Part shown: positions 7,849 to 12,736 of the stretch, piece by piece | Position numbering within the stretch: position 1 is the stretch's first letter | Layout of the letters: the number at the start of each line of letters is the position of its first letter | Source of the DNA: an uncultured Actinomycetes bacterium | GTDB taxonomy: Bacteria; Actinomycetota; Acidimicrobiia; Acidimicrobiales; RAAP-2 | Direction of reading: 5' to 3' | Length of the DNA: 12,736 nucleotides | Assembly (NCBI GenBank): GCA_903830745.1 | Contig: CAIKVF010000230.1 | Coordinates: forward strand, 1 to 12,736 | The notes under the pieces: generated by a model | What the model was told of the DNA's origin: nothing | Databases searched by the model: none | The model's input: the letters and a program-made list of their open reading frames with translations, nothing else | Program-made: the position numbers and the translations under genes

Positions 7849-9842
7849 TTTTTCTCTCCAAGAACTCTCTCGACGTGTGAAACAACAGTTTGTGCGTTGA
7901 TGTTGAAGTAATCAAACACATAGGAGCCGGGTGCTGAGATTCCAAAGGTGTCAATACCAATTGCTTCATCTACATACTTAGTCCATCCAAGCGTTGCTCC
8001 GGCTTCAAGCGAGACTGAAGGAATTGAACGACGAAGTACGGACTTCTTGTAGTCAGCTGATTGCTCTTCAAAACAGGTCCAGCAAGGTAGTGCGACTACT
8101 CGAGTTGAGATTCCCTTGGCGAGAAGATCTTCTTGGGCCTTTAGACAGTGTGCAACCTCAGATCCCGTAGCAACAAGAGTAAAGACCGCGTCATCGCGTT
8201 CACGAAGTACGTAGCCACCATTTCTCGCTCCGACAGATGACGCTTTTGCATCATCGCCACCAAGTACAGGCATGTCTTGTCGTGAAAGGATCAGTGCCGT
8301 TACAACTGGCTTCTTATCGCTGAGGTAGTGCTCGACGAGGTTTAGTGTCTCGTTCGCATCAGACGGGCGAACTACGTGAATTGTTGGCATGACACGAAGT
8401 GCCATTAAGTGTTCAACCGGTTGGTGTGTAGGACCATCTTCGCCAACACCAACTGAGTCGTGGGTGAAGACGTACATAACTCCAGCGTGACTTAATGCGG
8501 AGAGTCGAATTGCAGGTCGCACGTAGTCACTAAAGACAAAGAACGTTGACCCGAGTGGACGTATGCCACCGTGCAGTGCTTGACCCACCATCACTGCGCC
8601 CATTGCGAATTCACGAATTCCGTAATAGATCTGACGGCCGCCAGGATTGTCGTGTGACTGAGCAGAGGAAGCGTTAAGAAGCACTCCGGTGTTGTCAGTT
8701 AGGTCAGCAGAACCAGCGGTAAGACCCTTGGTCTGAGGCGCAAAGACGTCCATGGCGCGCTGCATGGCTTTTCTTGTCGCAACATTGGTGCCACCTTCAT
8801 ACAACTCAGGTTTAGTTGCAAAAACACCAGCACCGTTTGTTTTAAGTTGCTCCAGGAATGCAATACCTTTTTCGCCGCTCGCAGCAATACGTGCATCCCA
8901 TGCTGCTCGAAGTGCACGATTTGTTTCGAGGGACGCCACCATCTGCGAAGGAAGCTCAGAGTCAATGTGGAACGCTTCGTTAGGAACTCCTAGTAGTGCT
9001 TTGGCTTCACTAATCACGTCAGCGCTAAAGATTGATCCGTGAGCGTCACGCTTGTCCATCATTGCTGGCGATGGATAGCCAATGTGTGAGCGAACAACAA
9101 TAAGTGTTGGACGAGAAGTTTCTGCAATCGCAGCGCGAGTTGCAGCCTCGAGTGCATCGAGGTCGTTAGCTTTTTCACCAACATTGATCACGTGCCATCC
9201 GTATGAAGCAAAACGTGCTGGTGCATCGTCACGCATTGCAATTTCAGTTGGACCATCAATGGTGATGTGGTTGTCATCGTAAAAAACTGTGAGCTTGTCG
9301 AGGCCAAGAGAACCAGCGAGTGACGCTGCTTCGTGACTAATACCTTCTTCGAGGCATCCGTCACCAGCAATTACCCACGTGCGGTGATCAACAAAGTCAG
9401 TGCCGTAGTCAGAACCCAAGATTCGTTCTGCAATAGCCATACCCACACCGTTTGCAATGCCCTGACCGAGTGGTCCAGTTGTTACTTCAACAGTGTCGGT
9501 GACGCCATTTTCTGGGTGACCTGGGGTGCGAGAGTGTGGTTGACGGAATGCTTTTATGTCTTCGATTTGTACGTCATAACCAAACGAGTGCGCGAGTCCA
9601 TATTGCAACATTGACGCGTGACCGCACGACAAAATGAACCGGTCACGGTCACTCCACTTTGCGTCCGTGGGATCGTGTCTAAGAACTCGTGAGAACAGCA
9701 TCACGCCAAGAGGGGCGAGCGCCATGGCAGTTCCACTGTGTCCAGATTTAGCAGCGGCAGGAGCGTCCATGGCCAAGGCTGCAATTTCTCGTATTGCACG
9801 ACCTTCGAGTTCTGATGCGCCCTTAAATAATTCGTCAGTCAT
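7845..9842 (-). CDS. tkt: Transketolase
   Basis: Transketolase is a thiamine-diphosphate and Mg2+ enzyme that transfers two-carbon units between sugar phosphates, linking the pentose phosphate pathway to glycolysis. The 665 residues match the usual length. The SGHSGTAMALAPL substrate-channel segment is at 33-45 and GPLGQG at 123-128. The cofactor motif starts with GDGCLEEGISHEA at 160-172 and closes with the metal-binding Asn191. The catalytic glutamate is Glu411 in YGIREFAMG, and the phosphate-binding HDSVGVGEDGPTHQP region is at 461-475. The ATG at 9842 has no Shine-Dalgarno but has a TACTGT box 7 nt upstream, which suggests a leaderless transcript. It is the first gene of the five-gene operon reading leftwards and overlaps tal by 4 nt. 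Confidence 0.96.
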   Translation of the reverse strand: MTDELFKGASELEGRAIREIAALAMDAPAAAKSGHSGTAMALAPLGVMLFSRVLRHDPTDAKWSDRDRFILSCGHASMLQYGLAHSFGYDVQIEDIKAFRQPHSRTPGHPENGVTDTVEVTTGPLGQGIANGVGMAIAERILGSDYGTDFVDHRTWVIAGDGCLEEGISHEAASLAGSLGLDKLTVFYDDNHITIDGPTEIAMRDDAPARFASYGWHVINVGEKANDLDALEAATRAAIAETSRPTLIVVRSHIGYPSPAMMDKRDAHGSIFSADVISEAKALLGVPNEAFHIDSELPSQMVASLETNRALRAAWDARIAASGEKGIAFLEQLKTNGAGVFATKPELYEGGTNVATRKAMQRAMDVFAPQTKGLTAGSADLTDNTGVLLNASSAQSHDNPGGRQIYYGIREFAMGAVMVGQALHGGIRPLGSTFFVFSDYVRPAIRLSALSHAGVMYVFTHDSVGVGEDGPTHQPVEHLMALRVMPTIHVVRPSDANETLNLVEHYLSDKKPVVTALILSRQDMPVLGGDDAKASSVGARNGGYVLRERDDAVFTLVATGSEVAHCLKAQEDLLAKGISTRVVALPCWTCFEEQSADYKKSVLRRSIPSVSLEAGATLGWTKYVDEAIGIDTFGISAPGSYVFDYFNINAQTVVSHVERVLGEKK

Positions 9843-9849
9843 GCACTAG

Positions 9850-9855
9850 ACAGTA
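9850..9855 (-). promoter_or_regulatory. Candidate -10 element for the tkt operon (leaderless)
   Basis: Read on the minus strand this is TACTGT, matching the TANNNT form of actinobacterial -10 boxes. It ends 7 nt before the transketolase ATG, the spacing expected if transcription starts at or next to the start codon. No convincing -35 hexamer is visible 16-18 nt upstream and no ribosome-binding site lies before the ATG. The box is short, so chance occurrence is possible. Confidence 0.4.
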
Positions 9856-9892
9856 GTGAATTTGGGCCTTCAGATTTGGGAGCCTTAACGGG

Positions 9893-9898
9893 TAGCCT
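9893..9898 (+). promoter_or_regulatory. Candidate -10 element for the thioesterase gene (leaderless)
   Basis: The sequence is TAGCCT (TANNNT), ending 6 nt before the ATG at 9905. A poor -35-like TTCAGA lies 18 nt upstream at 9869-9874. There is no Shine-Dalgarno in front of the gene, which fits leaderless initiation. It shares the 62-base divergent intergenic region with the tkt promoter, so the two could compete or be co-regulated. Confidence 0.35.
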
Positions 9899-9904
9899 TG
9901 TGTC

Positions 9905-10303
9905 ATGGCCTTACAAATTCCACCTAATTGCGACCTAACGCTCGGACTCACGTGCGTTGACAAGAGCGTCCCTGGTCAGACCGTGTGGACAATGAAGGTG
10001 GACGAACGTTTTCTAAACCCCGCCGGGATAGTTCAAGGTGGTTTTATCGCCGCAATGCTCGACTCAGCCATGGGAGCGAGTGCCGTCACTGGAGCAGGGA
10101 AGAAGAACATTTCAGTTGCAAATACTGAGATGAAGGTCTCGTTTTTGCGTCCAGCAAAGCTCGGATCAACTCTCACTTGCACCGCTCAAGTACTAAAGCC
10201 GGGCAGCGTCATCTCATTCTTGGAAGCAAAAGTGACAGACGAGGCGGGACAACTCATTGCTACCGCTAGTTCTTCATATCTAATTAAAGAACGCTCTGAG
10301 TAG
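9905..10303 (+). CDS. PaaI-type hotdog-fold thioesterase
   Basis: This 132-residue protein has the single-hotdog pattern of the PaaI/YbgC-like acyl-CoA thioesterases, which hydrolyse acyl- or aroyl-CoA to free acid and CoA, usually as a tetramer. The central helix segment LNPAGIVQGGFIAAMLDSAMG (37-57) contains the family's GG and the catalytic-type Asp53. The position that is histidine in many relatives (HGG) is Gln44 here. The segment MKVSFLRPAKLGSTLTCTAQV follows, as expected for the hotdog strands. No signal peptide or membrane segment is seen. It starts a plus-strand run that continues 9 nt later with a membrane-protein gene. The physiological substrate is unknown; there is no phenylacetate cluster nearby. 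Confidence 0.86.
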   Translation: MALQIPPNCDLTLGLTCVDKSVPGQTVWTMKVDERFLNPAGIVQGGFIAAMLDSAMGASAVTGAGKKNISVANTEMKVSFLRPAKLGSTLTCTAQVLKPGSVISFLEAKVTDEAGQLIATASSSYLIKERSE

Positions 10304-10312
10304 GATTAGGTC

Positions 10313-10660
10313 ATGGAAAAGTCATCCTGGCGCAAGTTCCTTCGAGGAGCATCTCTTCAAAAAGACATTGAAGACATAAAAGACCTCGCGGTTCGCTACA
10401 TCAAAGAAGAAACCGTTAAGCCAGTTAAAGACCTAGGCCGCTACATGCTCTTTGGGGCAATAGGCAGCCTCTTCGTTGGGGTTGGAACAGCACTACTTCT
10501 CTTTGGCCTTCTTCGATTCCTGCAAAATCAGTTCACAGTTCTAAACGGCTCGCTTTCTTGGATTCCGTATCTGATTGTTGCTGGTGTTAGCGCAGTTGTT
10601 CTTGCACTCACGGCATGGAGAATCTCCAGTGGCGTTGCTAAGCGTCGTCTCGAGAAGTGA
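10313..10660 (+). CDS. DUF1469-like (phage holin 3_6 family) membrane protein
   Basis: The 115-residue protein has a basic and charged N-terminal helix (1-42, including DLAVRYIKEETVKPVKDLGRY) and then two hydrophobic segments, roughly 44-68 and 83-103. They are separated by QNQFTVLNGSLSWIP, and the protein ends in a basic tail KRRLEK. This layout and the KEET-KP-K-LGRY and GSLSWIPYLIV stretches are what I know from actinobacterial proteins called 'phage holin family protein' (DUF1469, PF07332). These are ordinary chromosomal membrane proteins of unknown role; there is no sign of a prophage here. The ATG at 10313 follows AGGATTAGG. Its TGA overlaps the GTG of the next small gene. The family name is probable, the function unknown. 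Confidence 0.72.
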   Translation: MEKSSWRKFLRGASLQKDIEDIKDLAVRYIKEETVKPVKDLGRYMLFGAIGSLFVGVGTALLLFGLLRFLQNQFTVLNGSLSWIPYLIVAGVSAVVLALTAWRISSGVAKRRLEK

Positions 10661-10854
10661 TCATGCGAGACAAGTCAGAAACTCGTAAAGAGCTCGAACA
10701 ATCTGTTCGATCACTCCTTCCTGAGGATGTTTCACTCGGTGAAAAAGCAGACGGAGAAACTCCGAACATCGCAGCTATTGGTCTTGGTGGACTCTTCACT
10801 GGTTACCTTTGGGGATTTCTTCGCGGTCGTAAATCAGGCAAGGCTCGTCGTTGA
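10657..10854 (+). CDS. Small glycine-rich single-membrane-segment protein
   Basis: Unrecognised small protein, 65 residues from the GTG at 10657 or 63 from the ATG at 10663. The GTG forms a GTGA overlap with the preceding stop, and the ATG leaves a 2-nt gap; either would be coupled to the upstream gene. Residues 4-35 are polar and charged (KSETRKELEQSVRSLLPEDV). Residues 38-55 are hydrophobic with regularly placed glycines (IAAIGLGGLFTGYLWGFL), like a glycine-zipper membrane helix, and the last ten residues are strongly basic (RGRKSGKARR), predicting a cytoplasmic C-terminus. The arrangement next to a DUF1469-like gene resembles the small partner proteins often found beside that family in actinobacteria. 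Its function is unknown. Confidence 0.68.
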   Translation: MIMRDKSETRKELEQSVRSLLPEDVSLGEKADGETPNIAAIGLGGLFTGYLWGFLRGRKSGKARR

Positions 10855-11021
10855 TTCTTAAACGTATATTTCGAGTTCTCCTTGCGTCGTCAGTCGGTCG
10901 TGCATGGGCACAAAAGTCACCTAAGTGGCTCAGCGTTGCTGCAGGTATTTTGTTGTTCCGGTTCATTGATAAGCGCGCTGCAACTTCTGGTGCTCAAAAG
11001 AAAAAAGGGAAGCACGCATGA
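10851..11021 (+). CDS. Small basic membrane-associated protein with TTG start
   Basis: A 56-codon frame starts at TTG 10851, which forms a TTGA overlap with the stop of the preceding small gene, and ends with TGA at 11019-11021, overlapping the ATG of trmI. It fills the 160-base space between the two genes exactly. The product begins MILKRIFRVLLASSVGRAW and has a hydrophobic stretch at about 26-39 (WLSVAAGILLFRFI). It ends in a highly basic tail (KKKGKHA), so it looks like a small inner-membrane protein with cytoplasmic charge. There is no ATG in frame near the beginning, so searches limited to ATG or to more than 60 residues miss it. I recognise no family. Coupled overlaps at both ends and a membrane-like composition shared with its two upstream neighbours are the support. 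Confidence 0.66.
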   Translation: MILKRIFRVLLASSVGRAWAQKSPKWLSVAAGILLFRFIDKRAATSGAQKKKGKHA

Positions 11022-11803
11022 GTAAGGCCATTCTTCAAGCAGGCGAGCGCGTCATGCTCATTGATGCCAAAGATCGTCAGTACTTAATAACTCTTAAGCC
11101 AGACGCTGCGTTTCATACCCACGCTGGCATCATCCAGCACAACGACGTGATTGGCGCAGTTGAAGGATCACTCATCAAGGGCAATACCGAGCGAAGCTTC
11201 CTCGTTGTTCGACCAACGCTTTCTGAAGTCATCTTGAAGATGCCACGTGGGGCACAAGTGATTTATCCAAAAGACCTTGGGACAATTCTCATGCAGGCTG
11301 ACATTGGCCCCGGAATGCGTGTCTTAGAAGCTGGTGTTGGATCCGGTGCGCTTTCTATGACGCTGCTTCGAGCAGGAGCATTGATCACTGGATACGAGAT
11401 CAGAGAAGATTTTGCAGAGCACGCGAAAAAGACAGTGCGTGAATATCTCGGTGACGATGTTCACTACGACATTCACATCCGCGACGTGACACTTGGAATT
11501 GATGAAGTAGACCTCGACCGAATAATTCTTGACATGCCTGAGCCATCACTTGTTGTTGAGCACGCAGAGAAGGCTCTTAGGCCTGGTGGCATTCTGCTGG
11601 CGTATCTTCCGACAATTAATCAAACGCAACTGTTTCGCGAAACGTTACGTAAATATCAATTCGGTCTTGAAGAGACGGTTGAGATTTTTAGACGTACGTG
11701 GCACATTGATGGAAGATCAGTTCGTCCAGATCACCGAATGGTTGGACACACAGGATTTCTTACTTCAGCACGCCGACTCGTAGGTCGACCACAGAAGGAC
11801 TAG
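11018..11803 (+). CDS. trmI: tRNA (adenine-N1)-methyltransferase, TrmI family
   Basis: TrmI uses S-adenosylmethionine to methylate N1 of adenine 58 in the T-loop of tRNAs. The 261-residue protein has a small N-terminal beta domain (about 1-85) followed by a Rossmann methyltransferase domain. This has motif I VLEAGVGSGALS at 102-113, the acidic Glu127 in GYEIRE, LDMPEPS at 171-177 and the family-typical C-terminal RSVRPDHRMVGHTGFLTSAR at 233-252. The ATG at 11018 overlaps the stop of the small TTG-start gene (ATGA) and is preceded by GGGA. In actinobacteria this gene is commonly found just upstream of the proteasomal ATPase, as here with only the ferredoxin gene between. Its TAG stop overlaps the stop of the convergent ferredoxin gene. 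Confidence 0.94.
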   Translation: MSKAILQAGERVMLIDAKDRQYLITLKPDAAFHTHAGIIQHNDVIGAVEGSLIKGNTERSFLVVRPTLSEVILKMPRGAQVIYPKDLGTILMQADIGPGMRVLEAGVGSGALSMTLLRAGALITGYEIREDFAEHAKKTVREYLGDDVHYDIHIRDVTLGIDEVDLDRIILDMPEPSLVVEHAEKALRPGGILLAYLPTINQTQLFRETLRKYQFGLEETVEIFRRTWHIDGRSVRPDHRMVGHTGFLTSARRLVGRPQKD

Positions 11804-11810
11804 TCCTTTT
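11793..11810. terminator. Possible compact bidirectional terminator over the trmI/ferredoxin stop codons
   Basis: AAGGACTAGTCCTT at 11795-11808 is a perfect 14-bp palindrome. Folded as RNA it gives a short stem (AGAAGGA with TCCTTTT, one G-U pair) closed by the tetraloop CTAG, which holds the stop codons of both genes. The plus-strand stem runs into four T residues and the opposite strand into AT-rich sequence. The stem is short and AT-rich, so strong intrinsic termination is uncertain. Confidence 0.35.
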
Positions 11811-12036
11811 CAATAAAGATGCATTCGCCAGGGCACTCTTCTGAGGCCTCAACAACTGCTTCTTCAAACTCCGCCGGAACAACAGCAAGTCCTTCGGCGC
11901 CACCGGGTGAGTCTTTTACTTGACCGTCTTGCTTAACGTAGGCGAGGCCGTCGTCAAGGAGTGTGAAGACAGATGGACAAATCTCTTCGCAGAGTCCGTC
12001 TCCTGTGCACAGATCTTGGTCGATCCAAACCTTCAT
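11800..12036 (-). CDS. Small single-cluster ferredoxin with CxxDxxC motif
   Basis: The 78-residue protein starts MKVWIDQDLCTGDGLCEEICP and ends with a CPGECIFIE segment. The cluster ligands are Cys10, Cys16 and Cys68, with Asp13 where the second cysteine of a CxxCxxC motif would be. This arrangement is known from the Pyrococcus furiosus ferredoxin, where the Asp is a ligand and the centre can be [3Fe-4S] or [4Fe-4S]. Extra cysteines are Cys20 and Cys72. It should carry single electrons between cytoplasmic redox enzymes; the partner is not evident. The start has a strong GGAGG 6 nt upstream (12043-12047). It is transcribed towards trmI and divergently from the ARC gene, an arrangement I know from actinobacterial proteasome loci. 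The identity as ferredoxin is secure, the cluster type is inferred. Confidence 0.92.
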   Translation of the reverse strand: MKVWIDQDLCTGDGLCEEICPSVFTLLDDGLAYVKQDGQVKDSPGGAEGLAVVPAEFEEAVVEASEECPGECIFIEKD

Positions 12037-12042
12037 TAAATG

Positions 12043-12047
12043 CCTCC
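12043..12047 (-). promoter_or_regulatory. Strong ribosome-binding site of the ferredoxin gene
   Basis: On the minus strand this reads GGAGG, 6 nt before the ATG at 12036. It is the clearest Shine-Dalgarno in the window and fixes the ferredoxin start. It contrasts with several genes here that have none. Confidence 0.7.
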
Positions 12048-12099
12048 GTGGCCTAAGTGATTCATTTACTTTAGCGGGAACTTTGACTCACCAATAACT

Positions 12100-12128
12100 T
12101 TGAAACCGGTCAATAGTTCCCCTAGGGT
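12100..12128 (+). promoter_or_regulatory. Promoter of the proteasomal ATPase gene, probably leaderless
   Basis: TTGAAA (12100-12105) and TAGGGT (12123-12128) are separated by exactly 17 bases, the preferred sigma70/SigA spacing. The -10 box ends 6 nt before the ATG at 12135, so transcription should begin at or beside the start codon. A second -35-like TTGACT lies at 12083-12088. The AGGG within the -10 could also act as a weak ribosome-binding site if the real start of transcription is further upstream. Confidence 0.55.
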
Positions 12129-12134
12129 AAAGAA

Positions 12135-12736
12135 ATGGACCGCCACGACGAGAATCAACCCGAAAACAATGAAGACCAGATTGTCGTCTTAGGCGCACAA
12201 GACTTCGTACTCAACAACATTGATCAAGCCAACCATCGCATTGAGGTGCTCGAAGAGCAGCTCCTCGAAGCCAGGGGACAACTGTCGCAGACTCGTTCGA
12301 ACAACGAGAAGCTCACGATGACTATTCAACAGACTCGCGATCAGATTGCAAACCTTCGAGAAGAAGTTGAGAAGCTCACACAACCACCTGCGGTCTATGG
12401 AACATTCATTGCGTTTAATGATGACAACACCGTTGACATCTACGCGCAGGGAAGAAAAATGCGCGTCTCAATACTTCCTGGCATTACAACTAGTGATGTT
12501 CACCGCGGTGATGAAGTTGTGCTCAACGAATCCTTCTCCGTAATTGCCGTTCGTGCATCTGACGGTCAAGGTGAGGTTGTGACCGTTAAGGACGTTCTCG
12601 ATGAGCGTCGCGTTCTGGTTTATGGTCGTGCCGATGAAGAACGGGTAGTCGAGCTAGCGCAGTCGCTTAAAGAGACCAAACTCCGTGCTGGTGATGCGTT
12701 GCTCTTAGACACCAGGTCAAACCTCTTGGTGGAGAA
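12135..12736 (+). CDS. arc: Proteasome-associated AAA ATPase ARC/Mpa, N-terminal part
   Basis: The frame opens at ATG 12135 and runs off the window end after 200 codons. ARC (Mpa in mycobacteria) is the hexameric ring ATPase that recognises Pup-tagged proteins and threads them into the 20S proteasome. The visible part has the expected order. A short acidic tail comes first, then a coiled coil at about 28-85 (QANHRIEVLEEQLLEAR through NLREEVEKLTQ), the element that binds Pup. The OB-fold domains start at PPAVYGTFIAFNDDNTVDIY (about 87-106) and include the family-typical GRKMRVSILPGI. A second OB portion begins near VLDERRVLVYGRADEE. The AAA domain is outside the window. Position beside trmI and the ferredoxin gene supports the call; dop, pup, prcB and prcA would be expected next. 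The 98-base intergenic region upstream is shared with the divergent ferredoxin gene. Confidence 0.92.
   Translation, partial: MDRHDENQPENNEDQIVVLGAQDFVLNNIDQANHRIEVLEEQLLEARGQLSQTRSNNEKLTMTIQQTRDQIANLREEVEKLTQPPAVYGTFIAFNDDNTVDIYAQGRKMRVSILPGITTSDVHRGDEVVLNESFSVIAVRASDGQGEVVTVKDVLDERRVLVYGRADEERVVELAQSLKETKLRAGDALLLDTRSNLLVE

Noticed and set aside
8752..9042. Plus-strand frame of 96 codons inside transketolase
   Set aside because: Shadow of the transketolase frame; no ribosome-binding site, no domain signature.
10313..10660. A prophage remnant, suggested by the 'phage holin' name of this family
   Set aside because: No lysin, integrase, structural or other phage gene is nearby; DUF1469 proteins are ordinary chromosomal membrane proteins in actinobacteria.

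Overview
The window is a densely packed stretch of bacterial chromosome, about 12.7 kb, with no gene-free gap longer than about 100 bases. It contains no mobile element, CRISPR array, tRNA or rRNA that I can see. The gene content points to an actinobacterium. There is a fused CofG-CofH F420 synthase (FbiC), and a TrmI tRNA methyltransferase, a small ferredoxin and the start of a proteasomal ATPase (ARC/Mpa) lie side by side, as in many actinobacterial proteasome loci. By eye the base composition is balanced (near 50% GC), well below the high GC usual for the phylum. Together with the FbiC and Tal/Pgi types, this suggests an aquatic Acidimicrobiia-like lineage; that placement is inference.

Layout: (1) 1-2285, plus strand: the 3' end of glutamate synthase small subunit (gltD), an acyl-CoA synthetase and a 65-residue coiled-coil protein of unknown function. 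(2) 9842 down to 2282, minus strand: a tight five-gene operon, transketolase - transaldolase - glucose-6-phosphate isomerase - fbiC - LOG-family protein, with gaps of 15 nt or less. It joins the non-oxidative pentose phosphate pathway and the G6P/F6P node to cofactor F420 synthesis. (3) 9905-11803, plus strand: hotdog thioesterase, a DUF1469-like membrane protein, two very small membrane-associated proteins (the second starts at TTG and is easily missed) and trmI. The last four are chained by successive 4-nt start/stop overlaps. (4) 12036-11800, minus strand: ferredoxin. (5) 12135 to the window end, plus strand: N-terminal part of the proteasomal ATPase (coiled coil plus OB domain); pup and the proteasome subunits would be expected downstream.

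Most of the window is housekeeping metabolism, and I do not see a self-evident new defence or mobile system. The features most worth a second look are architectural. Transaldolase and isomerase are separate only because of one in-frame stop codon, and the isomerase is of the kind known from fused Tal-Pgi enzymes. F420 synthesis sits in a sugar-phosphate operon. Three starts that follow a promoter region have a TANNNT box 6-7 nt before the start codon and little or no ribosome-binding site, which fits leaderless mRNAs. Both convergent gene pairs end in overlapping stop codons, one of them inside a perfect 14-bp palindrome.
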